From Micromonospora antibiotica (lineage in GTDB: Bacteria; Actinomycetota; Actinomycetes; Mycobacteriales; Micromonosporaceae): a stretch of DNA of 64,000 nt. This document shows, in pieces, positions 55,501 to 63,289 of this stretch. Both the position numbers and the translations under genes were made by a program. The stretch spans positions 1 to 64,000 of the forward strand of contig NZ_JAGFWR010000022.1 in the NCBI RefSeq assembly GCF_017599305.1. The letters run 5' to 3'. The notes below the pieces were generated by a model. The model worked only from the letters and a program-made list of their open reading frames with translations, ran no database searches and was not told the DNA's origin. Within the stretch, counting starts at the first letter, position 1. The number at the start of each line of letters is the position of its first letter.

Positions 55501-55525
55501 CGGCGAGGGGTGAGGGTGCGGACAC
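52508..55525 (-). CDS. TPR/Pro-rich membrane protein with a C-terminal Fn3 domain
   Basis: A 1005-residue protein. Residues 1 to about 125 are tetratricopeptide repeats (AVQRRALALRSAGDLSEARRL, PLMLALAFDLAGVAEELG). About 650 residues of Pro/Ala/Gly-rich low-complexity sequence follow, then one membrane segment (TVAVVVGVVVLAVGGTIG) and a C-terminal Fn3-like domain with the Cys pair CFTV/QVC. The layout suggests a cytoplasmic TPR scaffold anchored in the membrane with an outer Fn3 head, part of the Fn3/MoxR/DUF58 cluster. The start is GTG 55525; the frame stays open upstream through the tRNA gene. Confidence 0.7.
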   Translation of the reverse strand: MSAPSPLAAVQRRALALRSAGDLSEARRLLTDAIASARPAYGEDHPEIMGTAHLLARLHREADEPAAARRVLEEAYAAGERRWSPADPLMLALAFDLAGVAEELGNRHEARRNYTRVATAGPAALGEQHPAVRTARQYLGIPGGQPQPPSPAPPAVPPAAPPSAPPGYAPAAAPHQGYRPTPTPRPESAPPSPHPVSAPPTPAAPGPPAPAGPAPSSGQPAPAGQPVRPTAPRPGPAPDTEPRVPLPRQMYGVQPTHRPGAPRPHPASPAPRPHPASPAPQSGPPAAPPGPPPAAHPGPDAIAAAAPPQRHPSSPDPVSGGAPPTSPWAPPRLQRPPHPSSPVPPGEPAQPAAPLAVPHPGPPATMPPGPPAHHGQPVPIPAGPPTDPGQPTVPPAGAPIRHGQPTAIAPVTTIAGSVRPLPAAEPPTRAEPPGGPSAGTPEQPTGPVDVSTSRRPTEQRPGPAPTGDRTTSGSAPAHAPVANPAAAPGSAVAADSVAAADSVAAPAAPPAPGAAATPSAPGWDRPTVRVQQIGPLLAEPHSDTGQAPTVTAADDTARGSASAAPPDPAPTPAVDHTTGPASTAGPGFAAQPPPTATVPSPADLPPASAHSSPPVPPRTAPGPASPPPAAAPPPATVTPPATVTPPAAVPPSSPPQAGRDAVPADAPDSRGSAGGTPVPAWTAGHPAGLGGPDEDDDAPADGPNWGDVASGRSLTLPLAPMTEQVPQPPSTTARTAVRPPDTGPTPGAPSAPATGRGFEPPPPPPPASPPPPPAAPPSPPAAPASPPAADSVQELGPPTVPGPTRQVVPQSGPQAPAQAGAPTGPGSSAGYDGGRGTDRGVPPEVEETGYPELTPSYPARDGRPRRRGRTVAVVVGVVVLAVGGTIGAVTLSRDADGPQRSTGAAPRETAGPPPADLKLRDDAATITVTWSDPSNGSVPFMVAGGRTGRALGVMATVDPGQTSFTVNGLNAEVNYCFTVLAVYSTDAFATSGQVCTDRVRPSPSG

Positions 55526-55734
55526 GCCAGCAATGCTGCCGTCTGAGCGGGTCCGGACGCTACCCACCCGCCACAGCCGCGTTCTGAGCTGCGATGATCC
55601 GGCTCCCGCCGGTGGGTCGGGCGGCGATGTGCATGATCCATACGGGCCGTGTACAGTAATGCCCCGTGCGGCCCGCCAGGGCGGCTGACCGGGGTGAAAG
55701 CCGCCGGGGCCGACGCGGTAGGCTGAACGAGCAG

Positions 55735-55818
55735 GTCCGGGTGGCGGAATGGCAGACGCGCTAGCTTGAGGTGCTAGTGCCCGTATAGGGCGTGGGGGTT
55801 CAAGTCCCCCCTCGGACA
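55735..55818 (+). tRNA. tRNA-Leu (anticodon GAG)
   Basis: The acceptor stem GTCCGGG pairs with CTCGGAC. The anticodon stem CTAGC/GCTAG encloses loop TTGAGGT with anticodon GAG, reading CTC and CTT. A long variable arm (around TGCCCGTATAGGGCG) marks a class II tRNA, and the T arm contains GGTTCAAGTCC. CCA is not encoded. The tRNA 3' end is a common integration site, and an integrase gene follows. Confidence 0.95.
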
Positions 55819-55854
55819 CACTTTTGCAGCATCCCTGCTGTCTACGACGTACTG

Positions 55855-55876
55855 GTGGTCAAGCGCGCTTGACCAC
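55855..55876. promoter_or_regulatory. Perfect 22-bp palindrome between tRNA-Leu and the integrase
   Basis: GTGGTCAAGCGCGCTTGACCAC is fully self-complementary with no loop, which fits a dimer-binding operator more than a terminator. It lies 37 bases past the tRNA and 50 bases before the AbrB-like gene. It could be the operator for that gene's product or a core recombination site. Confidence 0.6.
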
Positions 55877-55925
55877 ACCATTCTGATCTCCGTGTCGACG
55901 TCGGCCGGTCCCGCTTCGGGCGGGG

Positions 55926-56411
55926 GTGGTCGGCGTGGCTGACGTTGTGGTCGCTCCTGTCGTCCCGCCGGTTGTGCTGGCGGGCCGGGGCAAACCGGGT
56001 GGTCGGTCTGACGGGGGTCTTCGTCGTCGGCCGTTGCCGCTTGCGGATCTTCCTTCTCCTCGTGTCGGCACTCTGGTCTATGGGGTCGCGGCGCTGGATG
56101 CCAGTGGTCGGATCGCCGACAGTGGGGTCGTTCGGGCGCTCGGTTGGGTGCCGGGTACCCGGCTGCACATCCATGAGGGTGCCGGTCTGGTGGTGTTCCG
56201 TGCGGATCGGCAGGGTGTGTTCACGGTGGCCGGTCAGGGTCATCTGCGGCTGCCGGCGGCGGTGCGGCAGTGGTGCGGGTTGACGGCGGGCGACCGGGTG
56301 CTGCTGGCGGCCTGTCCTGCGGATGAGTTGTTGGTGGTGCACCCTCCGGCGGCCGTGGACGCGATGGTCGTCCCCGTGCACGCTGCTGTCCTGGGTGGTG
56401 GTCGGCCGTGA
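55926..56411 (+). CDS. AbrB/MazE-like DNA-binding protein
   Basis: A 161-residue protein. The C-terminal 55 residues (GQGHLRLPAAVRQWCGL, GDRVLLAACPADELLVV) match the swapped-hairpin AbrB/SpoVT DNA-binding fold; a weaker copy may occupy the middle. The N-terminus is Val/Pro-rich. GTG 55926 is used, with GTG 55935 possible. The stop overlaps the integrase start (GTGA), so the two are translated together. It may control integrase expression, with the 22-bp palindrome as a candidate site. Confidence 0.65.
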   Translation: MVGVADVVVAPVVPPVVLAGRGKPGGRSDGGLRRRPLPLADLPSPRVGTLVYGVAALDASGRIADSGVVRALGWVPGTRLHIHEGAGLVVFRADRQGVFTVAGQGHLRLPAAVRQWCGLTAGDRVLLAACPADELLVVHPPAAVDAMVVPVHAAVLGGGRP

Positions 56412-57427
56412 CTGATGGTGCGGTGGGGCGGGCGGAGCTGGACGCGGCCCGGTTGTTGTTGGCGCGGATGGGGATCTCGCCGGCTGATCTGGTGGAGGCG
56501 GCGGCGGTGCGGCCGGTGGCGCCGACGTTCGCGGAGTACGTGCCGGTGGTGTCGGCGGCGGTGACCGCGGGCACGCGGCGGGCGTACGGGTCGTACTGGA
56601 AGCGGGTGGTGGAGCACTGGGGGCAGCGGCGGTTGGATGAGCCGTGCCCGTCAGAGATCGAGTGGCTGGCGGAGTACGTCAAGACGCATGTGGTGGCGCG
56701 TCGCAATGCGCGGGGTGGGCGGAGTGCGGCGGAGCATCTGATCGCGGCGTTGCGGTGTCTGTACAAGCGGGCGGTGGCGGACGGGTTCATCGCGGCGGCG
56801 GACAATCCGGCGCTGAAGGTGGCCAAGCCGCGGCGGTTGGCGAGCACCAGGCGGGCGGTGGCCGATGCCCGGTTGGCGGAGATCAACGCGGTCGCGGCGG
56901 GTACGGGTGATGATCCGGTGTTGGACAGCCTGTTGTTGCGGTTGCACACCGAGACGGCGTGCCGGCGGGGTGGGGCGTTGGCGTTGCGTCCGGTGGATCT
57001 GGATCCGGACCAGTGTCTGATCCTGTTGCGGGAGAAGGGCGACACGGTGCGGTGGCAGCCGGTCTCGCCGACGCTGATGCGGCATCTGCAGCGGCACGCG
57101 GAGGAGCGTCATGCTCCGGCGCGGGGCCAGTTGCTGCGGTATCGCAACGGGCAGCCGATCACGTACCGGCGGTACGACCATCTGTGGGTGCGGATCGGTG
57201 AGCATCTGCCGTGGGTGTGGGTGCAGCAGATCAGCACCCACTGGTTGCGGCACACGACGTTGACGTGGGTGGAGCGGAACTTCGGCTACGCGGTGGCCCG
57301 TGCCTACGCCGGTCATGCCGACAGTGGCGGTGATGCCGGTACGACCACCACGTATGTCCGGGCGAGTCTGCAGGAGGTCGCCGCCGCGTTGGCGGCCCTG
57401 ACGAACGAGTCCCATCCCCTGGCATGA
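56408..57427 (+). CDS. Tyrosine recombinase/integrase
   Basis: A 339-residue site-specific recombinase with an N-terminal SAM-like core-binding domain (SYWKRVVEHW) and the catalytic set R (RR at 186-187 in ACRRGGAL), H278 and R281 in HWLRHT, and Y316 in TTTYVRA. It probably inserted the island at the adjacent tRNA-Leu gene (inference). It overlaps the AbrB-like gene by GTGA. I see no second copy of the tRNA 3' end inside the window, so the far attachment site must lie beyond it. Confidence 0.85.
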   Translation: MTDGAVGRAELDAARLLLARMGISPADLVEAAAVRPVAPTFAEYVPVVSAAVTAGTRRAYGSYWKRVVEHWGQRRLDEPCPSEIEWLAEYVKTHVVARRNARGGRSAAEHLIAALRCLYKRAVADGFIAAADNPALKVAKPRRLASTRRAVADARLAEINAVAAGTGDDPVLDSLLLRLHTETACRRGGALALRPVDLDPDQCLILLREKGDTVRWQPVSPTLMRHLQRHAEERHAPARGQLLRYRNGQPITYRRYDHLWVRIGEHLPWVWVQQISTHWLRHTTLTWVERNFGYAVARAYAGHADSGGDAGTTTTYVRASLQEVAAALAALTNESHPLA

Positions 57428-57768
57428 GTGTCAGCAGTGGGCGTGTGGGGCCTGTTCTGCGGTCCTGAACGCCGCGGTTGCGCGGACATCGCCGGGCAGA
57501 GATGGCGAGCGGGGGTGCGGTGGTCACCGAAGGGCACGGACGTCGTGGTGATCCCGTACCCCGCATGGGCGGGAAGCAGCCCGCAACCGGGAAACTGGCG
57601 TGCCTGCTGCCGGACCACTCGCGCGGGCGCCTTGAAGAAGGCGGCGGCCAACGCTACCAGGCGAAATGGCTACCGCAATTTCGTGGTACGGGCGGCGCAA
57701 TGGGACCGGACATCGTGAAGAACCTCGCGAGTCTCGGTAGCCGCGAGCCGAATGTAGTCGAGAATTCG
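57428..57768. other. Gap after the integrase, no confident gene
   Basis: 341 bases in which the frame of the next large gene is already open, but the upstream codons look random. An alternative start for that gene lies at ATG 57700. No promoter or repeat is convincing here. Confidence 0.5.
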
Positions 57769-60700
57769 ATGGCGAAACGTAAAGATGCTGACATGATCCA
57801 GAAGCGACGCGATGGTCGACAGCGCCAGCGCGCGGTGCGGCAGCAGATCCGCTGGTCGGTCGTCGACGCTGCCTTGGCGCCGTTCACTGCGGCGTCCTTG
57901 CGCGCGGTCCTCGGTGCGGCGATGGACGCGCCCGGCGCGGCACCGTGGGCGGCGCACCTTGCCCCGTTGTGGCTCCGGAGCCTGCGTCGGCCGCCTCGCG
58001 GCGACGTCATCGCCGCCGCTGAGCATGTGGATCAGCTCGCCGCAGCCGCGTTGCATGCCTTGCCGGACCGGCCAGTAATGGCATTACGGCTGCCGAATGA
58101 TCCTCGCCGTCGCGTCGGCTTCAACGTCGGTGCTCGCCGCTGGCGCGTCCACCCCGGCGATCACGAGCACCCCACGCTGACGCTGCGACGCCTGGCTGTG
58201 ACCGCCCGAGCAGTCGACGAGGACGTCCTTCAGACCTTTGGGTTCAGTTTCACCGACGCCATGGAGGTTATTCTCGCCTACAGCCACCGATCGATAGCGC
58301 GCCTCGCGCTGTCCTGGCCGGAGTCCGGGCAGGACAGTGTTGGGACGGTGTCGATACCGGTGATCAGCGCTGCGCAGATCGAAGCAGCCGCCGAGGTGCA
58401 GGCACTTGCGCCCGCCGAGATCACGCAGCAATGCAGCAACCCGCAACGCGCTGCGGCGGCACTCGCGTGGTTAACCTGCGACGCCCACAAGGTGCAGGTC
58501 CGGGTGTCGGCGTTCACCCCGCCGCTGGGAGCGGTGCTTTTCGTCCGTAGCGCGCAGGCCACGATCGGGGTCCCGACGACTCTGACACTGGATGCGCTGA
58601 TCGCCGCTGGTGAGGCGATCCTGCGCCGCGCTGGCAGTCGACCTCTGGCACGGCATCGGATTCAAGCGCTGACCCTGGTGCATGCCACCGACCTCTTCTC
58701 GAGGAGGGTTGTGGACCGGTCCACGGAACTCCCGTCGCCGGGGATACCCTTCGTAGCGGGGCCACGGACGTTGTTCACGGTCACCAGCGCGCTTACCCCG
58801 CCCACCCTGAGCGAGGCCCTCGACGAGGCGGCCGGCCGGCTCCGCGAGTACGCAAACGGTCGCCAGGACCGGACCGACGCGGACACGGTGAAGGTGGTGG
58901 TATTCGGCGGGCCGCTGTCGCTCGGATTCCAAGCCGTGACCGACTCGGTCCTCGTCCACGTCGACGAGCTGGTGGAAATCCTTGCCGATACCGGCGGCGA
59001 CTGGAGCACCGTGGAACACTTTCTCGAGGACCTCGGCCGTCATAACGGCTTCGAGCGGGTCGAGTTCGTCGATCTGCTCGACGTGTGGGCGGCGTGGCGG
59101 CGGCACGGCCGGCTCGGTCCCGTTCCGGCCGAGCACGGCACGGTCCTCCATGTGGTTCCCGATAATCATGACGTCACCTGGGACAACGCCGCCGCTTGGG
59201 AACCCGTCGACGCGGTCCTGACCGCGGTCGGGATGCCCCCGCACCACGATTGGCCGGTAGGCCGCCTCATACCGCCAGTCGGCGCGGACCTGTTCACCAA
59301 GTCGGACGCCGACATGGCTATAGTCGGGGTCGATCCGCCGGTCATCATCCAGCTCGATGCCTCCGACGGACAGGCGTTCGGCTTGGATCCGGACACGATG
59401 TTCGGGATGGCCGACGGCATCCGCCACAGCCTGTCCGGTCACCCGGATACTGCTGGGCATGCACGCCTTGCCGATGGTGTCCCGCTGCGGATCGTCCTGC
59501 GGCTCATTGGCAACGGCCCCAGCGGGAGCGAGAACGATCCTTGGGTCCGCGTCGCTTTCGCACCCAAGCATGCCGTGGTGGAGATCGGGTTCGGCGTGGG
59601 CGTGCTGGAGGAGTTTCTCGGCGATGGTAGGACCGGACACCACACTGTGGGAGCCGCCCTGCACGAGATCATCCGCCAAGTTCGCGTCGAGCGCGGCGAA
59701 AGCTCGGGCCCGTCAGCGGAGGTCTTCCTGCATGGATGGGAGACGACTGGCCCGATCATCACGTTCTTCATCCGCGCCGAAAGCCTGCCGCGGATGGCGC
59801 CCGTCGACACACTGCCTCGAACTGAGGCCGTGCGAGCGCGTGCTCTGCACCGCGTTTTTGACCTCATCCACCATCAGAGAATCGCGGGAACCTTCACGGG
59901 TGAAGAGGCTCACGAGCTGTGCCAGCACCAGCTAATTCCTACCATCGAACAGCAGCTGAGCGATCAGCTCACCAGCGTCGAACCCGGCCTGCTACGCCAG
60001 TTGGCGATCCGGCTCAACGCAGTGCACGCCAGCCACTTCCAGCTCACTCGCCAGGTCGCGTACGCGCTTACCCGCCCGTGGGCAGGCAACTGGCATCACC
60101 TGGCCCGCGACAATGAGGCCATGATGAGCGTCCGCGCAGCGGAAATCCTCTTCGAGTTCGCGCTGGCGCAGCGGCCCTGCGGTGAACGTCGCGCCGACGC
60201 GATGGCCGCCGCCGAACTCACAGCCCTGACTGAATTTCTGCTCACCGTGACCAGCCTCGACCACAGCTACGAACTGCAGTTGCACGACCTGCGCATCGAC
60301 GTCTTGGCAGACGGAACGTTCGCCGTCCAGGCAACAGACGATCCCGAAGGTGACCGACAACTACCGGGCGTCGACATCGAGGCATACCACCAAGCCCTGC
60401 GGGACGAGGAAATCGCCGCCGGCACCCGCGCACCGGCGCCCATCCCATCTGCAATCCCGGACGAGATCAGTAGGCCACCGTTTCGAGACAACCACCGGAC
60501 GCCTGTCGACTACCGCCCGACCCGTGATGACCTGCCGCCCTCCCTGCGCACGGTCGACGATCACCTCGCCGCAAGCGTGGACGCTGTCCATGCCGTCCTT
60601 GGTGTCGCCGTGGACTGGCCGACCGACGACGACGGCATCGCGGTCACCAGCGTCACGGATCTCATCACTGAAGCGTTCTCCTGGTCGGGACTTCCCGAGG

Positions 60701-61455
60701 AGCAGATCCGGGCCGCACTCGACACCCTCACGCTCAACCCAGACGCTCTGCCGGGGTTGCGGGACCGTAAATACCTCGAGGTCGAGCGCCGCGAAAGCCG
60801 GATCCCGCTTCGACCACTACCTCTCATCGACCAGGAGGTATGGATCATGCCCTGGGTCGCCCTCGCAACACAGCGACTGCACGCCGCATACTTCGGTAGT
60901 TCTCGTCTTCCCTATCCCGATGCCTCGGTCGCCCCGCAGGCCACGCAAGCGATGGGGATGCACCGAAACGCGTCCAACATCGCGTTGGAGCACGAGGTTC
61001 GAGCGATCGTCGACTCTCTGGGGTTCCCGCACCGCTTCCAATTCACCCAGAACCAACTAACTGAGGCGGGCATCGCTGGCCCTGTCGGCGAGATTGACCT
61101 TCTCATCGCCGATCCGGCCACGCGGCGGCTGTGGCTCTGCGAGGTCAAGGACCCGATCGCCGCCTTTAGCCCGGTGACCTTGCGCGTGCACGTCGGCAAG
61201 TTTTTGCGGCCCCGATCGGGCCATGTCGCCAAGCTACTCAAGAAGGCGGAGCAGCTCAGGCAGTATCCGAGCGAGGCTGCGGCAGCATGCGGAGTGGACG
61301 GAGACGGTGCCTGGAGGGTCGTTCCGCTGATGGTCACCAGAAGAGTCGAGCCCGCCGCCTACGCCACTGCGCCGCAAGTCGCTTTCGCACTGCCACACCA
61401 GCTCGACGCGACGCTCGCTAGCCCCCGCGACCCCCAGCCCGGGCCGCGCCCCTGA
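57769..61455 (+). CDS. Large unknown protein with C-terminal PD-(D/E)XK nuclease
   Basis: A 1228-residue protein that I cannot place in a named family. The C-terminus (about 1095-1130) has the PD-(D/E)XK arrangement: a helix with Glu (ALEHEVRAIVDS), E1108-I-D1110, then E1125-V-K1127 in LWLCEVKD. The first 1000 residues are mixed alpha/beta with no membrane segment, signal peptide or Walker motif visible. Composition is less GC-rich in codon third positions than the neighbours, suggesting transfer. It lies between an integrase and a convergent type I-E cas operon, so a defence or mobile-element role is plausible (inference). ATG 57769 is chosen without strong evidence; 57700 is alternative. 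It could also be an oversized restriction enzyme. Confidence 0.75.
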   Translation: MAKRKDADMIQKRRDGRQRQRAVRQQIRWSVVDAALAPFTAASLRAVLGAAMDAPGAAPWAAHLAPLWLRSLRRPPRGDVIAAAEHVDQLAAAALHALPDRPVMALRLPNDPRRRVGFNVGARRWRVHPGDHEHPTLTLRRLAVTARAVDEDVLQTFGFSFTDAMEVILAYSHRSIARLALSWPESGQDSVGTVSIPVISAAQIEAAAEVQALAPAEITQQCSNPQRAAAALAWLTCDAHKVQVRVSAFTPPLGAVLFVRSAQATIGVPTTLTLDALIAAGEAILRRAGSRPLARHRIQALTLVHATDLFSRRVVDRSTELPSPGIPFVAGPRTLFTVTSALTPPTLSEALDEAAGRLREYANGRQDRTDADTVKVVVFGGPLSLGFQAVTDSVLVHVDELVEILADTGGDWSTVEHFLEDLGRHNGFERVEFVDLLDVWAAWRRHGRLGPVPAEHGTVLHVVPDNHDVTWDNAAAWEPVDAVLTAVGMPPHHDWPVGRLIPPVGADLFTKSDADMAIVGVDPPVIIQLDASDGQAFGLDPDTMFGMADGIRHSLSGHPDTAGHARLADGVPLRIVLRLIGNGPSGSENDPWVRVAFAPKHAVVEIGFGVGVLEEFLGDGRTGHHTVGAALHEIIRQVRVERGESSGPSAEVFLHGWETTGPIITFFIRAESLPRMAPVDTLPRTEAVRARALHRVFDLIHHQRIAGTFTGEEAHELCQHQLIPTIEQQLSDQLTSVEPGLLRQLAIRLNAVHASHFQLTRQVAYALTRPWAGNWHHLARDNEAMMSVRAAEILFEFALAQRPCGERRADAMAAAELTALTEFLLTVTSLDHSYELQLHDLRIDVLADGTFAVQATDDPEGDRQLPGVDIEAYHQALRDEEIAAGTRAPAPIPSAIPDEISRPPFRDNHRTPVDYRPTRDDLPPSLRTVDDHLAASVDAVHAVLGVAVDWPTDDDGIAVTSVTDLITEAFSWSGLPEEQIRAALDTLTLNPDALPGLRDRKYLEVERRESRIPLRPLPLIDQEVWIMPWVALATQRLHAAYFGSSRLPYPDASVAPQATQAMGMHRNASNIALEHEVRAIVDSLGFPHRFQFTQNQLTEAGIAGPVGEIDLLIADPATRRLWLCEVKDPIAAFSPVTLRVHVGKFLRPRSGHVAKLLKKAEQLRQYPSEAAAACGVDGDGAWRVVPLMVTRRVEPAAYATAPQVAFALPHQLDATLASPRDPQPGPRP

Positions 61456-61826
61456 CAAGCTCTACGGTGACGGGCTCCACCATGCGACGTAGTGGGCGCC
61501 TGCCGATCGATATGCTCCCGTGCGACTTGCCCTGGATCCAACCGAACAGACCGTTTCCGTATGAGGCGATCCGCCAGCCGCCAAACCTGAGGCAGACGAC
61601 TTGCCGTCGGTGTCCTTGAAACGCCCGTGGCTCCTACCCTCGCGGGCGACGTCACCGGCAGAACGGGACCGGAGCCGGGTGCGACGATACGACGGAGAAG
61701 ACCCGGACGGCGACGAGCGTGACACCACCGGGCGAGGCCCGGCTACCATCCAAGAGCCGGATAACCGTGGACCGCGTTGTCGGGTGCCTGCCTATCCGCT
61801 CAATGCTCTTCATGATCGCTGCGCCT
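61456..61826. other. Convergent gap between the large nuclease and cas6e
   Basis: 371 bases with no cas1 or cas2 and no CRISPR repeat or array. No clear hairpin terminator was found. It ends at the cas6e stop. Confidence 0.6.
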
Positions 61827-62537
61827 TCAGTAGCTGGGCGTACGGACCGGGGCGAGGCTGATCAGGCCGCAGCCGTACGCTCTGCTATGGCCGATGCCTT
61901 GCCGCACTGCCTCTCGAAAGGTATCCGCGTCCGTGACGATCAGGTGCCCCTCGAACCGAACTGGCTCGATGGTGACTGGTCCTCGGTCGCCGGGGCGGAG
62001 CTGTCCGGTCTGGGTGAGGCACGGCGAGGGCGACACGTCCGGCTGTCCGTTGTACGCGGTTGGCACCACGAAGCCGTGCTGCCCGCCCTTGCGGATCAGC
62101 CACTCGATCTGCTCTTCGGGCTTGCGTCGGGCGATCCGCTTGCCGCGTGGTCGTTTGCCTTCCTCAGCGGGTGGCCTGTCCTGGCCCGCTTGGTGGATGA
62201 TGCTGCGGGTTGGGTTGCCGACCAGCCGAAATGCGAAACGTCGTCCGGGAGTGATGGCGTCGAGTAGTGGTTGCAGGCTGCGCGTCTGGGGCGGTTCGAG
62301 GAGGTAGTCGCCTGACAGGCGACTCCAGTCAGGTTTGACCCTGCTCTGAACGTATTGGGTAAAACCACGATGGACGCTGTCGAGTCGCCATAGGACGGAC
62401 TTCGCCTGCCGGGCCGGAGTGTCATCGGGTAGGTCGGGGTACCCGGACATTACCGTTCGGTGCATCTGCCGGAGGTCGGCGTGGTCTCGGCGGAAGTCGC
62501 GCGAGTACACGTTGACCGTGAGCTTGCTCAGGTACAC
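61827..62537 (-). CDS. cas6e: Cas6e (CasE/Cse3) CRISPR RNA endonuclease
   Basis: A 236-residue type I-E processing RNase. YLSKLTVNVYSRDFRRD starts the first ferredoxin-like domain; KRIARRKPEEQIEWLIRKGG and GIGHSRAYGCGLISLAPV (glycine-rich loop) are the Cas6e hallmarks. It cuts the repeat RNA and stays bound in Cascade. GTG 62537 follows GAAGGA and overlaps the cas5e end by 10 bases. cas1/cas2, which often follow, are not present. Confidence 0.85.
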   Translation of the reverse strand: MYLSKLTVNVYSRDFRRDHADLRQMHRTVMSGYPDLPDDTPARQAKSVLWRLDSVHRGFTQYVQSRVKPDWSRLSGDYLLEPPQTRSLQPLLDAITPGRRFAFRLVGNPTRSIIHQAGQDRPPAEEGKRPRGKRIARRKPEEQIEWLIRKGGQHGFVVPTAYNGQPDVSPSPCLTQTGQLRPGDRGPVTIEPVRFEGHLIVTDADTFREAVRQGIGHSRAYGCGLISLAPVRTPSY

Positions 62538-63289
62538 GAGGTTTCCTTCGCGATGGTGATCAGTTCGTCGGTTAGCGATACGGTTCCGGTCCGGACCGTG
62601 CGCGCGGTGTACCGGCGGTCGTGCGACGCGAACGACAAAGGAACGTCCATCCGCAGCTCGGCAGCGGGATCCGTCGGACAGCAGTCGACTACGGTCCGCA
62701 ACGGAGTCCGGCCCGCGTTCCTCAGCTCGGCAGCCCGGACTTCGGTCCGGTTCTCCAGCCACGGATGGGTGGTGAGGGCTTCCTCCAGGGACTGGTCGGT
62801 AAGTCCGAGGCCGGTATCGGCCTCCTCATGACGGCCGTTGGTGACCAGTGGCCGGGCCGGCGGGAAGGCCCGGCGGCCGAGGAACAGCGGCCAGACCGGG
62901 GCCCGTAGGGCGTCCTGGATCTGGGCGAGCCGGGCGGAGTCCTGGCCTTCGAGCACGACCAGGTAGATCGCGTCGGCGAGGTAGTACCGGTGGCTGAGGG
63001 CCGTGCGGTGCCCGCTGCCCGTTGTCGTCGGCACGTTCTGGGTGACGTGGTAGTCCCGTTCCAGGATGCCCTCCCGGTCGACCCGGACACCCATCCGCAG
63101 GTTGGCCAGCTCGAGGAGGGACGACGCGTCGTCGCGGGGTATGCCGAGAGCGGCGGCGAGCAGGCCGACTACCCCGGACTTGGTGGGTTCCCGACCGGTG
63201 TCGCGGATGTTGTTGCGGGATCGGGTGCCCCAGGACTGCATAGGCGCGTCGAGGCAGAGTGCGAGGGAGTGGATCGGCACGGCCCTCAC
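62528..63289 (-). CDS. cas5e: Cas5e (CasD) Cascade subunit
   Basis: A 253-residue Cas5e: SLALCLDAPMQSWGTRSR at the start, TKSGVVGLLAAALG, ERDYHVTQNVPTT, and PLFLGRRAFPPARPLV. It binds the 5' handle of the crRNA. GTG 63289 overlaps the cas7e stop (GTGA); GTG 63280 is an alternative. Confidence 0.85.
   Translation of the reverse strand: MRAVPIHSLALCLDAPMQSWGTRSRNNIRDTGREPTKSGVVGLLAAALGIPRDDASSLLELANLRMGVRVDREGILERDYHVTQNVPTTTGSGHRTALSHRYYLADAIYLVVLEGQDSARLAQIQDALRAPVWPLFLGRRAFPPARPLVTNGRHEEADTGLGLTDQSLEEALTTHPWLENRTEVRAAELRNAGRTPLRTVVDCCPTDPAAELRMDVPLSFASHDRRYTARTVRTGTVSLTDELITIAKETSCT

Noticed and set aside
55526..55819. Upstream extension of the TPR protein through the tRNA-Leu gene
   Set aside because: The residues are a translation of the tRNA and are not conserved protein sequence.
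55855..55876. Reading the 22-bp palindrome as the attL core site
   Set aside because: It does not match the tRNA 3' end, and no second copy is visible in the window; kept as a possible operator instead.
57428..57718. 96-aa reading frame after the integrase
   Set aside because: Cys/Trp/Arg-rich random composition with no ribosome site, overlapping the next gene's upstream frame.
61456..61826. CRISPR array next to cas6e
   Set aside because: No repeated unit of about 28-29 bases with spacers is present in this gap.
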